From: Actinoplanes flavus
GTDB lineage: Bacteria; Actinomycetota; Actinomycetes; Mycobacteriales; Micromonosporaceae
DNA length: 64,000 nt
Assembly (NCBI RefSeq): GCF_017592555.1
Contig: NZ_JAGFNS010000035.1
Span: 32,106 to 96,105 of the forward strand
Direction: 5' to 3'
This document shows positions 9,434-18,068 of the stretch, piece by piece (positions within the stretch are counted from its first letter, which is position 1; each line of letters starts with the position of its first letter). The position numbers and the translations under genes are program-made. Under the pieces are notes generated by a model. That model worked only from the letters and a program-made list of their open reading frames with translations. It did not search any database and was not told the origin of the DNA.

Positions 9434-12400
9434 GCGCCGACCCGGAGCTGTGGCTCGCGCTGGCGCCGTCCTGGACGGGCGAGTCGGCGCTGGCCACCGG
9501 TCTGCCCGCCACCGACACCGACGATGTGGACGCCTACTACCAGCGGCTCAGCGAACTGGTCGGCGCCTGGCAGCAGCAAGGCCTCGCCGAACGCAACGGA
9601 ACCCTGCGACCGGACCAGATCCGGTTCACCGAGTTCTGGCACACCACGGCACAGCGCCGGACCGCATTGGCGTCCGCGGTCGCCGCGCTGGGGCGGCCCG
9701 CGCTGGCCACCGAAGCACGCCGGATCGCCACCCGGCTCCACGACTGTGATCTCGACGTCCCGCTGGACCGGGTGATGCGGAACTGGATCGACCTGGCCAT
9801 CGCCGACGCCGCGGGCCATCCCGAGCGGCGGTTCCTCGACCGGGTCCGCGAACTGTGCCGCTCCCACCACGTGTCCGAGGCTCAGGAACAGATCACCGCG
9901 GCGGAGATCTACGAACCGGTGGCCCGGCCCGCCTTCCACGAGGCGGTGGAAGCGGCCCGGCGGCTGGTGCGCCTGACCCACCGGCGGGCCCACGACCGGC
10001 ACTCGCTGCGCGAGTACCAGCCACGCTCGGCGTGGACCGCCGAGCTGCGCACCCTGCTCAACGGCGACGGCCGAGAGTGGGCGATGCATCTGATCGGTAC
10101 GGGTGGGACCGGCAAGACCTCCTTCGTCCGGTACGTCGCGTCCGGAGAGTTCGCCGAACACAGCGGCCTGCCGCCGATCACCGTCGGGCGGGTCGACTTC
10201 GACCTGCTCAGCCCGGAGTACCCGGCCCGGCGGCCGGCCCACCTGCTGACCGAGTTTGCGCACGAGCTGGCCTCCGAGGTCCGCACCGGCCCCGCCGAGG
10301 AGGCCCGGGCCACCTTCTACCGGCTGGCCTACGCGGCGGACGAGGCCACCGGACCGGCCCGGGCGGCCGCCACCGCCGACGCGCTGAGAGCGTTCGTCCG
10401 GTTCCTGACCGAACTGCCCGGCCGGATCCTGCTCATCCTCGACACCTGCGAGGAACTCTCCCGCGCCGATCCGGCCGGCACGCCGGACGCGGCCGTGGCG
10501 GCGACCTTCGAGGTGCTGGCGGCCGTGCATCAGGGCCTGCCCAGCGTGCGCGTGCTGCTCTGCGGCCGCCGTCCGATGGACCCCGGCCCCGGCGTGGCCC
10601 TGCGGCGGGTCCCGGCGCGAGGATTCACCGAGGAGGAGGCGAAACGGTATCTGACCCGGCCCGACGACGGCGTGGTCATGCCGGAGTCCCTGGTGGAGGC
10701 GATCCTGACGCTCTCGCCGGAGCGCGCCGAACCACCCGACCAGGCCGCCCGCCGGTTCAGCCCGTTCGACGTGCGGCTCTACCGCCAGTGGTGGGCGTCG
10801 GAGAAGGACATCACCGCCGAACAGCTGGGCAGATCGGGGCGGTCGGCCTACGTCCAGGAGCGCATCGTCGGCCGGCTGACCGAACCCTGGTCGAAATCCG
10901 CCCTGCCGGCCGTCGCCCTGCTCGGCACCTTCGACGGCTGGACGCTGGAGTCGGTGATCCGGGACCGCAGCGACATCGAGGCGGTGATCGCCGAGTTCGC
11001 CCGGCAGGACTGGATCGACACCCGCACCGACCCGGCCGGTGAGGGCCAGGTCCTGGAAGTGCACGCCTCGATGCGGCCGCTGCTGCTGGTCTGGGCGCAC
11101 GGCCTGGCCCATGAGAAGGTCGCCACCGTCCGGCGCAGCCTCGCCGCGGCGCTCGGCGAACAGTTGCGGTCCCGTCCACTGGACCAGCTCAGCGTCGCCA
11201 ACGTGGTGTCCGCGCTCCGGCTGGCCGCACCGGTCCCCGCCGCGCAACTGTGGGAACTGCTCGAAGCACGGATGGGCACGCCGGGCGACTGGGCCTGGAT
11301 GAGCCGGCTCTGCCCCCGGGTGCTGGGCGCTCTCGCCGAGGCGCGGATCCCGGCGGGACAGCGCCAGGAAAAGGCGCCCGAGGGCACCTCCCCTCCCGGT
11401 GACCTGCTCATCGCCGCGGTCCGCGCCACCGCCGTGGCGGTGGCGGTGCGCTCCGGCGCCGACTTCGACCGCGCCGCCGAGTGGCGGGCCGTGCTGCGGC
11501 TGATCGACGGCCGTAACGGCGCCACCGCCGAGCGACTGCGGCTGCGGGCGCGACTCGGCATCCTGGCCGCCACCGCCCGAGAGGCCATGTCCGATCCGGG
11601 CGCCGTCGCGGCCACCGCCGCCCTGATCCGCGACGCCACCGAACACGAGCGCCTGGCCGGCGCCGTCGTCGCCGCTGTCGAGGCCGTCGCCGAGACGACG
11701 GCGCCCGGGCCCGACCTGGAACCGATCGCGACGGCCGTCCACGACTGGCTGGCCAACAGCGATCCGGTGACGAGCATCTGTGTGCGGCTGGCCGTGCACC
11801 GCCTCATCCCGGGTGGGTTCGAGGACCCCATGCTCATCCGCGACCTGGACCGGGCCGCCCGGGACGCTCCGGTCGGCGTCGACCCGTGGCCGGACTGGAT
11901 CGCCCCGCCCAGCGTCCTGATCCGGCTCGACCTGCACCTGGCGGCACGCGCATATCTGACCGGCGAGCCGCTGCGGAAACTGCCGTTGCAACAGTGGGAA
12001 CGCGACGCCGAGGCCCGGTCGGCCACCCTGGACAGTGATCGGCTGCTCTCGGTCTGCCTGCACCTGCGACTCGGCCACGGAACGGTGGCTCGCGACCACC
12101 TGGACAGCCTCCTGCCGCTCGCCGGGCCGGCCGACCGGACCGCGCACCGGCTGCGGGTACACCGGCTCATCCCACCGCTGTTCCAGAGCCTCAGCTACGC
12201 CTACCTGGTGCTGGGCGACATCGCGACGGCCCAGCGGATGCTCGACGATGAACTGCGACGGGCACGCGAGCAGGGCGACCGGGAGACCGCCCGGTCCGCC
12301 GCCGACGGGCTGCTGTGGCTGGGCCGCCGGATGCGCCGAACCCTCCGCGCCGACCTTCCCGAAGCCGCCGAACCGCATCTGGCCGGCCGTGAGTGGGTGT

Positions 12401-14370
12401 CCCGTGCGCTGACCGACGGGACGCCGCCGCCCGCGCAGGTGTGCGCCTCGGCGGCACACTGGCACCGCCGCTGGCAGGCGCTCAGCGTCGACCCGCACAC
12501 CGCGACGGTCACCCTGCCACCGTTGCCGGAGCAGCTCGGACCCGTCGATCACGGACTGCGCAAGCTGCTCGTCGCCGACCTGCGGGAGGCTGCGGCGGCC
12601 GGCGCGGGCGCCGCCGCGGAACAGATGCTGGCCAGGGTACGGGAGCTGCCCACCGCCGAGCGGGTAGACCCCGCGGCCGGGCCGCCGATAGACGCCGTAC
12701 ACCTGGCGCTCGCCGAAGCCGGCCCGGCCGACCTGGGCTCGTTCCACGACACCGACACAGCACACCCGCCGCTCTTTCTCGCCGTGGCGGCGCTCGAACT
12801 CGGCGAACAGCGGGCACTGCGGGATCCGGCCGGGGCGAAACCGCTGCTCGCACTGGCCGCCGCGCTGAGCGAGTCGCGGAGTCCGGTGCTCGGTTTCCAG
12901 GCGACGACCCTGGCGGCGCTGGCCCACGTGCACGCGGGCGCCGGGCAGAGCGACCTCACCACCCGCTCGCTGGTGCTCGGGCTGAACACCGCCTACACCC
13001 GGATGCGGGAGCACCTCGGCGGCACGCTGCCCGAGTGGGCCGCGCTGACCGGCGCGCCGCTGAAACCGGACGACCCCTGGGCCGGCTGGCTGGCCCGGGT
13101 GCGGGTGGCGATCACCGCGCTGGCGGGCCGGTCCGACCCGGAGCCACCGGCCGAGATCGCCCCTGAGCCACCGGCCGAGATCGCCCCTGAGCCACCGGCC
13201 GAGATCGCCCCTGAGCCACCGGCCGAGATCGCCCTGGAGCCACGGGCTGAGACCGGCCTGGAGCCACGGGCCGAGACCGGCCTGGAGCCACGGGCCGAGA
13301 CCGGCCTGGAGCCACGGGCCGAGACCGGCCCGGAGCCACGGGCCGAGATCGCCCCTGAGCCACGGGCCGAGACCGCCCTGGAGCCACGGGCTGAGACCGG
13401 CCCGGAGCCACCGGCCGAGACCGCCCCGGGACCACGGTCGGTGGAGCTGCATCCCACCCGGTTCGGCGCGGCCGACCAGGCCATCCCGAAACGCGATGCG
13501 GTGAAAGCCGTCGTTCCCCGCCTGGACGCGCCGTCCCGGCTGCGGTTGTCCCTGGTCGCCATGCAGGCACGGTGGCGCCGGATCCCGCAGCTCACCGTGC
13601 AGGTGCTGCCGCGGCCCCGCAAGCTCCTGCTGACCACCGGACGGGAACCATGGCGCGGCCCCGCCGATCCGACCGGCTGGTCCGTCGCCGGCATGAGCCC
13701 GTTCGGCGCGGTGCGCATGGGCGCGGGCGACTCGGTGCCGGACCTGTCGGCGTCGATGGGCGCGGTGACCGGGGAGAATCTGCCCCGGCTGTGGCGCCTG
13801 GTGCTGCCGCTCGGCGACCAGGTGCGCTTCTGGGAGGCCGAGATCACCGAACGGCTCGGCATGCCCGACGGATCCGCGATGCCGCGTTGGTACCGGGAGT
13901 GGGCCACGGTCCGGACCGCACCCCACTCCGGGAACGGCCAGGGCGGCCCCTCGGTTTACGTCCTCGAGGGCCGGGTCGGCCGCGACCGGTCGGAGTTCCA
14001 GTTCCTGGACCGGGCGTCGGAGCGGGTGATGACCCCGGCCGACATGGCCCGGCTGGACGCCGCCGCCATCGTCCTGCGGACCGCACCGGCCGGCGGTGGT
14101 GACCCCGGTGGGGTCCGGGACATCGACGCGCTGCGCCTTGCCGTGCGGTGCATGGCCGCCGGTGTCCGCAACCTGCTGTTGCTGCCCCGGCTGTCGCCGT
14201 CGGCCGCCGCCCGGGTCGGGGAACTGGCCGCCGAACTGAACACCCGGGCAGGCCCTCCGCACGCCAAGGACCTGATGGCGCTCGCCGACAGCGCCCGAGA
14301 CAGAGCCGAACCGAATAGGGGACACGTCGTCCTGTTTCTGGGAGGAAAGCCTGATGACCGCATTGGATAA
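9430..14370 (+). CDS. Giant STAND ATPase with helical repeats, EPxAE linker and conserved C-terminal domain
   Basis: A 1646-residue protein from GTG 9430 (GTGA overlap with the CHAT gene). A helical N terminus (1-~215) precedes an ATPase core with P-loop GTGGTGKTS at about 223-231 and Walker B ILLILDTCEE near 333. Residues ~560-1230 are TPR-like helical repeats. A linker encoded by twelve 24-bp units (13141-13428) reads as repeats of E-P-[P/R]-A-E-[I/T]-[A/G]-[P/L]. A ~300-residue C-terminal alpha/beta domain follows; its last part ('AAIVLRTAP', 'AAGVRNLLLLPRL') is arranged like the end of a CHAT fold but lacks its Cys. Probably the sensor/ATPase hub of the module, with CHAT and metallopeptidase as executioners (inference). 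Confidence 0.78.
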   Translation: MSADPELWLALAPSWTGESALATGLPATDTDDVDAYYQRLSELVGAWQQQGLAERNGTLRPDQIRFTEFWHTTAQRRTALASAVAALGRPALATEARRIATRLHDCDLDVPLDRVMRNWIDLAIADAAGHPERRFLDRVRELCRSHHVSEAQEQITAAEIYEPVARPAFHEAVEAARRLVRLTHRRAHDRHSLREYQPRSAWTAELRTLLNGDGREWAMHLIGTGGTGKTSFVRYVASGEFAEHSGLPPITVGRVDFDLLSPEYPARRPAHLLTEFAHELASEVRTGPAEEARATFYRLAYAADEATGPARAAATADALRAFVRFLTELPGRILLILDTCEELSRADPAGTPDAAVAATFEVLAAVHQGLPSVRVLLCGRRPMDPGPGVALRRVPARGFTEEEAKRYLTRPDDGVVMPESLVEAILTLSPERAEPPDQAARRFSPFDVRLYRQWWASEKDITAEQLGRSGRSAYVQERIVGRLTEPWSKSALPAVALLGTFDGWTLESVIRDRSDIEAVIAEFARQDWIDTRTDPAGEGQVLEVHASMRPLLLVWAHGLAHEKVATVRRSLAAALGEQLRSRPLDQLSVANVVSALRLAAPVPAAQLWELLEARMGTPGDWAWMSRLCPRVLGALAEARIPAGQRQEKAPEGTSPPGDLLIAAVRATAVAVAVRSGADFDRAAEWRAVLRLIDGRNGATAERLRLRARLGILAATAREAMSDPGAVAATAALIRDATEHERLAGAVVAAVEAVAETTAPGPDLEPIATAVHDWLANSDPVTSICVRLAVHRLIPGGFEDPMLIRDLDRAARDAPVGVDPWPDWIAPPSVLIRLDLHLAARAYLTGEPLRKLPLQQWERDAEARSATLDSDRLLSVCLHLRLGHGTVARDHLDSLLPLAGPADRTAHRLRVHRLIPPLFQSLSYAYLVLGDIATAQRMLDDELRRAREQGDRETARSAADGLLWLGRRMRRTLRADLPEAAEPHLAGREWVSRALTDGTPPPAQVCASAAHWHRRWQALSVDPHTATVTLPPLPEQLGPVDHGLRKLLVADLREAAAAGAGAAAEQMLARVRELPTAERVDPAAGPPIDAVHLALAEAGPADLGSFHDTDTAHPPLFLAVAALELGEQRALRDPAGAKPLLALAAALSESRSPVLGFQATTLAALAHVHAGAGQSDLTTRSLVLGLNTAYTRMREHLGGTLPEWAALTGAPLKPDDPWAGWLARVRVAITALAGRSDPEPPAEIAPEPPAEIAPEPPAEIAPEPPAEIALEPRAETGLEPRAETGLEPRAETGLEPRAETGPEPRAEIAPEPRAETALEPRAETGPEPPAETAPGPRSVELHPTRFGAADQAIPKRDAVKAVVPRLDAPSRLRLSLVAMQARWRRIPQLTVQVLPRPRKLLLTTGREPWRGPADPTGWSVAGMSPFGAVRMGAGDSVPDLSASMGAVTGENLPRLWRLVLPLGDQVRFWEAEITERLGMPDGSAMPRWYREWATVRTAPHSGNGQGGPSVYVLEGRVGRDRSEFQFLDRASERVMTPADMARLDAAAIVLRTAPAGGGDPGGVRDIDALRLAVRCMAAGVRNLLLLPRLSPSAAARVGELAAELNTRAGPPHAKDLMALADSARDRAEPNRGHVVLFLGGKPDDRIG
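13141..13428 (+). repeat. In-frame minisatellite, 12 x 24 bp, in STAND ATPase gene
   Basis: Twelve head-to-tail 24-bp units begin GAGCCAC and encode an eight-residue Glu/Pro/Ala motif. Units differ only at a few positions (CCG/CGG, ATC/ACC, CCT/CTG), so copy number can change without breaking frame. The array forms an extended charged linker between the helical-repeat region and the C-terminal domain. Confidence 0.95.
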
Positions 14371-15376
14371 CCTGCGAGCCCGGGCCCGCCATTGGTGGAG
14401 CCGCGACGCCGAGCACCTCGTCTATCACTTCCTGCCGACCGCCGGTGCCGCGCCGGTGCCGCGTGACAGTTATCTGCGACTGTGGGTCGGCGACCTGTTC
14501 GTCGCCGAGGCCCGCCGGTACGGCGCGGACGTGCTGCCGGCATTGCGCGCCACGGTGGCCATGACGCAGCCCGACGGGCTTCGCGGCGTCCGGTCCACGG
14601 TGTGGCAAGCCGAACCCGGGCAAGAGGCGCAGGGTGTCCGGTCCGGCGCGCTGACCGGCTGGTTTCCCTACAGTGGCGGGACCGTGTCGGTGCAGGCCTG
14701 CCTCTACGCGATCAAGGCGAACGACTCGCTGCGCCTCGCGATGGACGTCATCGGGGCCCTCACCTCCGCCGTCGTCCCGTCTCTGGCCACGGTGGCCGGG
14801 CTCGGTGAACAACTCGCCAAGGGCATCGACCGGGTCGAGGCGGCGATCGAGGACGCCGGCTCCGGCCCGGTGCTCGTCCTGGACAAGGACTACGCGGTGG
14901 GCAGCTCCACCGGCGCGCTGCACCCCGGGCACATCGTGGTGATCAACACGCCGGCCCGCTCCTTCGACGTCGGCGGGCTGGCTCTCACCGACGGCCGGCT
15001 GACCCACGAGGGTGCTCCACTGGACGGTCTCGACTACCTCCTCATCGAGATCCAGGCCACCGCGAACCGCGACGACTGGGCCTTTCCCCGCCTGGACGAG
15101 TTGTTCCAGAAAGCCAAGGAGGCCGCCGTCCGGCGGGAGACCCCGACCCTGGAACGCCTCCGAGCGGAACTGCTCGTCCTGGTCTACACCTGCGCCGACC
15201 TGACCAGCACTGACCAGAGGCGTGTCGCCGCCCAGCTGAAGGAGGAACTGGAGGAGGTGGGCCGTGGCGTTTCCGCTCGTGACACCGTCACGTCCATCGG
15301 CCGGATGGTCGCCGAACGCGGTCTGCCGAACGCCCGTCAGGTGGCCCATCTGACTCTCTCCGATCTGCTGCGCTGA
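14354..15376 (+). CDS. Unrecognised 340-residue protein, last gene of CHAT operon
   Basis: ATG 14354 is preceded by GGGAGG at ideal spacing and overlaps the end of the ATPase gene by 17 bases, so it is translationally coupled. No known family was recognised. The protein has a Trp/Arg-rich start, a central segment at about 128-155 that is strongly hydrophobic ('MDVIGALTSAVVPSLATVAG') and could be amphipathic or membrane-inserting, several beta-strand-like stretches, and a charged helical C terminus from about residue 250. There are no catalytic motifs I could name. Being the last gene of a protease/ATPase operon, it could be the substrate or effector released by the proteases (for example a pore-former), or an inhibitor; both are inference. 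Confidence 0.7.
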   Translation: MTALDNLRARARHWWSRDAEHLVYHFLPTAGAAPVPRDSYLRLWVGDLFVAEARRYGADVLPALRATVAMTQPDGLRGVRSTVWQAEPGQEAQGVRSGALTGWFPYSGGTVSVQACLYAIKANDSLRLAMDVIGALTSAVVPSLATVAGLGEQLAKGIDRVEAAIEDAGSGPVLVLDKDYAVGSSTGALHPGHIVVINTPARSFDVGGLALTDGRLTHEGAPLDGLDYLLIEIQATANRDDWAFPRLDELFQKAKEAAVRRETPTLERLRAELLVLVYTCADLTSTDQRRVAAQLKEELEEVGRGVSARDTVTSIGRMVAERGLPNARQVAHLTLSDLLR

Positions 15377-15382
15377 CCGCTG

Positions 15383-16348
15383 TCAGCTGTCGGTGCCCAG
15401 GTTGGACATGAACGCCGCCGGGTAGCGGTCGCCGCGGGCCGCGCCCACCGGCGCCGCCTTCTCGATCTCGGCGAGATCCGCGGCGTCCAGCCTCACCTCC
15501 AGCGCCGCCAGGGCCTCGGACAACCGCTCCCGGCTGCGGGCGCCGACCAGCGGAAGGATGTCGGTGCCCTGCGCGGCCACCCAGGCGATGGCCAGCTGTG
15601 CCACGGTGCAGCCCTTGGCGTCGGCGACCCGCCGCAGATCCTCGACGAGAGCCAGGTTGTGCTGCACGTTGCCGTCAGCGAACCGGGGGCTCATGCCGCG
15701 CATGTCGCCGGGCGCCGTCGGCTGCCCGGCACGCCAGCGGCCGGAGAGCAGCCCGCGGCCGAGCACCCCATACGCCGTCATCGCGATGCCCAGCTCCCGC
15801 AACGTCGGCAGGATCTCCGCCTCCACGGCCCGGGACAACAGCGAGAACTCGATCTGCAGATCGGCGATCGGATGCACGGCGTGCGCCCGCCGAACCGTCT
15901 CCGCGGTCACCTCGGAGAGCCCGATCTCACGGACGTGGCCGGCATCGACCATCTCCTTGATCGCGCCGACCGTCTCCTCGATCGGCACCGCCGGGTCGAG
16001 CCGGGCCGGCCGGTAGACGTCGATGTGGTCGACGCCCAGCCGGGTCAGTGAATACGCCAGGAAGTTGCGCACCGCCTCCGGCCGCCCGTCCATCCCACCG
16101 AACACCCGCCCCGGCCCCCGCAACTGACCGAACTTGACGCTGAGCCGATAACTCTCCCGTGGACGGCCGCGCAGCGCCTCGGCCAGCAGCAGCTCGTTGT
16201 GGCCCATGCCGTAGAAGTCGCCGGTGTCGATCACGATCACGCCGGCGTCCAGCGCGGCATGCACCGTGGCGATGGACTCGCCGCGGTCGGCCGGCCCATA
16301 CACCTCCGACATGCCCATCGTGCCCAGTCCCAGAGCCGGTGTCCGCAT
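15383..16348 (-). CDS. Aldo/keto reductase
   Basis: A 321-residue single-domain TIM-barrel NADPH-dependent oxidoreductase. It opens with 'LGLGTMGMSEVYG', has the catalytic Asp-Tyr region 'DTGDFYGMGHNE' and Lys in 'LSVKFG', 'LGVDHIDVYR', and the C-terminal cofactor-binding stretch 'ILPLVGARSRERL'. Length and motif order are typical of the AKR family acting on small aldehydes and ketones. Start at ATG 16348 with a GAGAGG-like ribosome site; the reading upstream is in the divergent regulator's promoter. It faces the MmyB-type regulator at 16468, the common arrangement of an XRE/MmyB regulator controlling an adjacent oxidoreductase. Confidence 0.9.
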   Translation of the reverse strand: MRTPALGLGTMGMSEVYGPADRGESIATVHAALDAGVIVIDTGDFYGMGHNELLLAEALRGRPRESYRLSVKFGQLRGPGRVFGGMDGRPEAVRNFLAYSLTRLGVDHIDVYRPARLDPAVPIEETVGAIKEMVDAGHVREIGLSEVTAETVRRAHAVHPIADLQIEFSLLSRAVEAEILPTLRELGIAMTAYGVLGRGLLSGRWRAGQPTAPGDMRGMSPRFADGNVQHNLALVEDLRRVADAKGCTVAQLAIAWVAAQGTDILPLVGARSRERLSEALAALEVRLDAADLAEIEKAAPVGAARGDRYPAAFMSNLGTDS

Positions 16349-16467
16349 CGTGGTGCCTCTCGTTCGTCGGTGTGCCCTCCACGGTGCGGGGTGGGCCGTT
16401 GCCGGAAAAGCGGAGCGCTGATCCTGGGACAAGCGCTCCCTGGCTACGTGCAAATGCGGAGAGCAGC

Positions 16468-17322
16468 ATGGACGTCATGCAACGTGAGCAACTCGCCGAC
16501 TTTCTGCGCCGCCGCCGCGCGGCGATCCGCCCCACCGAAGTGGGCCTGGCCGACAGCGGCATCCGCCGGACCGTCGGGCTGCGCCGCGAGGAGGTGGCGA
16601 TGCTCGCCGGGATGTCCGTCGACTACCTCGTGCGCCTGGAGCAGCGCCGCAGCAGTCAGCCGTCGGTCCAGCTGCTGGCCGCACTGGCCCGGGCGCTGCG
16701 CCTGTCCGACGACGAGCGCGACCATCTGTTCTACCTGGCCGGGCATCAGCCACCGCCGGCCACCGGGGTGGCCCGCCTGGCGCGGGCTGGGCTGCTGCGC
16801 GTGCTCGACCTTCTCGATGACACCCCGGCGCTGGTGATGTCCGACCTGGGGGAGGTGCTCGCGCAGAACCGGGCGGGCCTGCTGGTCGCCGGTGACCATC
16901 GTGGTCGCACCGGTGACCGCCGCTATCTGGTCTATCGCTGGTTCACCGAGCCCGCGACGCGCGCCGCCCATCCACCCGAGGAGCACGGTCAGCAGGCCCG
17001 GCAGTTGGTGGCCGATCTGCGTGCGACGGCCGGGCGTCGGTCCGGGGACGAGGAGGTGACCGGGCTGATCGAGCGGTTGGCGGCGGTGTCCGACGAGTTC
17101 CGTTACCGGTGGGCCGAGCATGAGGTGGCGGTGCGCCGCGCGGATCGTAAGACGTTGCTCCATCCACAGGTGGGCCGGCTGCGGATGGACTGCGAGACGC
17201 TGATGACCCCCGACCAGGGGCAGATGCTGCTCGTGTTCACCCCGGCCGACGACGAGACCCGCGAGCGGCTCGCTCTGCTGATGGTCGTCGGTGTGCAGGA
17301 GTTCGCTGACCCGGCTGGGTGA
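16468..17322 (+). CDS. XRE-family regulator with MmyB-like ligand-binding domain
   Basis: A 284-residue DNA-binding regulator. ATG 16468 follows GGAGA. Residues ~5-75 are a helix-turn-helix of the XRE type ('RREEVAMLAGMSVDYLVRLE'), followed by the MmyB-like PAS-type pocket that ends in the characteristic 'LHPQVGRLRMDCETL' and 'MLLVFTP'. MmyB domains bind fatty-acid-like ligands in characterised relatives, and such regulators usually repress a divergently transcribed dehydrogenase or reductase. Here that is the aldo/keto reductase starting at 16348, 119 bases away. Confidence 0.9.
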   Translation: MDVMQREQLADFLRRRRAAIRPTEVGLADSGIRRTVGLRREEVAMLAGMSVDYLVRLEQRRSSQPSVQLLAALARALRLSDDERDHLFYLAGHQPPPATGVARLARAGLLRVLDLLDDTPALVMSDLGEVLAQNRAGLLVAGDHRGRTGDRRYLVYRWFTEPATRAAHPPEEHGQQARQLVADLRATAGRRSGDEEVTGLIERLAAVSDEFRYRWAEHEVAVRRADRKTLLHPQVGRLRMDCETLMTPDQGQMLLVFTPADDETRERLALLMVVGVQEFADPAG

Positions 17323-17380
17323 GCCGGCGATCCGGAGCGGGCGGAGAAGCGCGCGCCGCCGATCGGGAACAAGCCTCGCC

Positions 17381-17540
17381 GGTTGGGAGGTGGCTTGGTT
17401 GGGCTGGGCGTGAGGGTTGCGGTTGGGAGGTGGCGTGGTTGGGCTGGGGGTGAAGGCTGCGGTTGGGAGGTGGCGTGGTTGGGCTGGAGGTGAGGGCTGC
17501 GGTTGGGAGGCGGCTTGGTTGGGCCGGGGGTGAGGGTTGC
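17381..17540. repeat. Tandem repeat, 4 x 40 bp, in convergent intergenic region
   Basis: Four contiguous 40-bp units beginning GGTTGGGAGG at 17381, 17421, 17461 and 17501, with a few substitutions each. The array is purine/G+T-rich on this strand and lies downstream of the MmyB gene. No spacers separate the units. Reading through the opposite strand gives only low-complexity Pro/Asn/Thr sequence, so it is not a convincing gene. Confidence 0.95.
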
Positions 17541-17620
17541 GGTTGGAAGGTGGCTCGGTTGGAAGGTGGCTCGGTTGGAAGGTGGCTCGGTTGGAAGGTG
17601 GCTCGGTTGGAAGGTGGCTC
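17541..17620. repeat. Tandem repeat, 5 x 16 bp
   Basis: Five perfect head-to-tail copies of a 16-bp unit (GGTTGGAAGGTGGCTC) directly follow the 40-bp array and share its GGTTGG core. The shorter unit looks derived from the start of the 40-bp unit, suggesting two rounds of slippage expansion. From 17621 to 17860 the sequence remains G/T-rich but without clear periodicity, and I see no gene there. Confidence 0.95.
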
Positions 17621-17860
17621 GGTTGGACGGGGGTGAGGTTTGCGGGTGGGAGGTGGTCTGGCAGGGCGGGGACGAGGTTGTTGGGTGGGAGGCGGCTTTG
17701 CCGGGACGGGGAGGTTCGGCGAGTAGGGAGGTGGTTTTGGGCGGACGAAGGAGGAGCCTTGTCAGGGTGGGAGGTGGGGGCTACCGAGAGGCGGGGAAGC
17801 GCTGTCTGGGGACCTTCGTGGATTGGGTGGCATGCTGCCTGTCCGCAACCACCACACCGG

Positions 17861-17912
17861 GCGATCTTGGACGCCTTGCCGCCGGGAGCGGTGGTGACGC
17901 GTCCAAGATCGC
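17861..17912. terminator. Perfect 14-bp inverted repeat (hairpin) between convergent genes
   Basis: GCGATCTTGGACGC (17861-17874) is followed after 24 bases by its exact reverse complement (17899-17912). The loop can pair further through GCCGCC/GGTGGT. There is no U-tract. It could work as a bidirectional, factor-assisted terminator between genes ending at 17322 and 18069, or be a dispersed palindromic element, since a close relative lies about 100 bases away. Confidence 0.6.
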
Positions 17913-17966
17913 CGTGTTTGCAGGTGTGCGTCGTGGGTGTGGCCTCGCTGTGCATCGATTGGCGGT

Positions 17967-18016
17967 CGATCTTGGACGGTTTGCCACCGGTGTCGGTGGC
18001 TGAGCGATCAAGATCG
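17967..18016. terminator. Second related palindromic element
   Basis: CGATCTTG (17967-17974) pairs with CAAGATCG (18009-18016), enclosing a perfect inner hairpin GCCACCG/CGGTGGC with a four-base GTGT loop (17983-18000). Its left side (CGATCTTGGACG...TTGCC) is nearly the same as that of the 17861 element, so the two are copies of one palindromic family. Possible terminator for the NmrA-like gene ending at 18069. Confidence 0.55.
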
Positions 18017-18068
18017 CGGGGTGTGGCGTGCGGGACGCGTGGTGGTTTGCCTCAACGTGAAGGGATCT

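Noticed and set aside
9316..14325. Very long open frame (about 1670 codons) on the minus strand opposite the STAND ATPase gene
   Set aside because: High third-position GC leaves antisense frames open. The plus strand has P-loop, Walker B and coupled starts; the antisense translation is Gly/Arg/Gln-rich with no family likeness.
16444..17955. Minus-strand frame with Pro/Thr/Asn-rich repeats across 17381-17640
   Set aside because: It is the translation of the intergenic minisatellites and the antisense of the MmyB gene; no ribosome site or domain.
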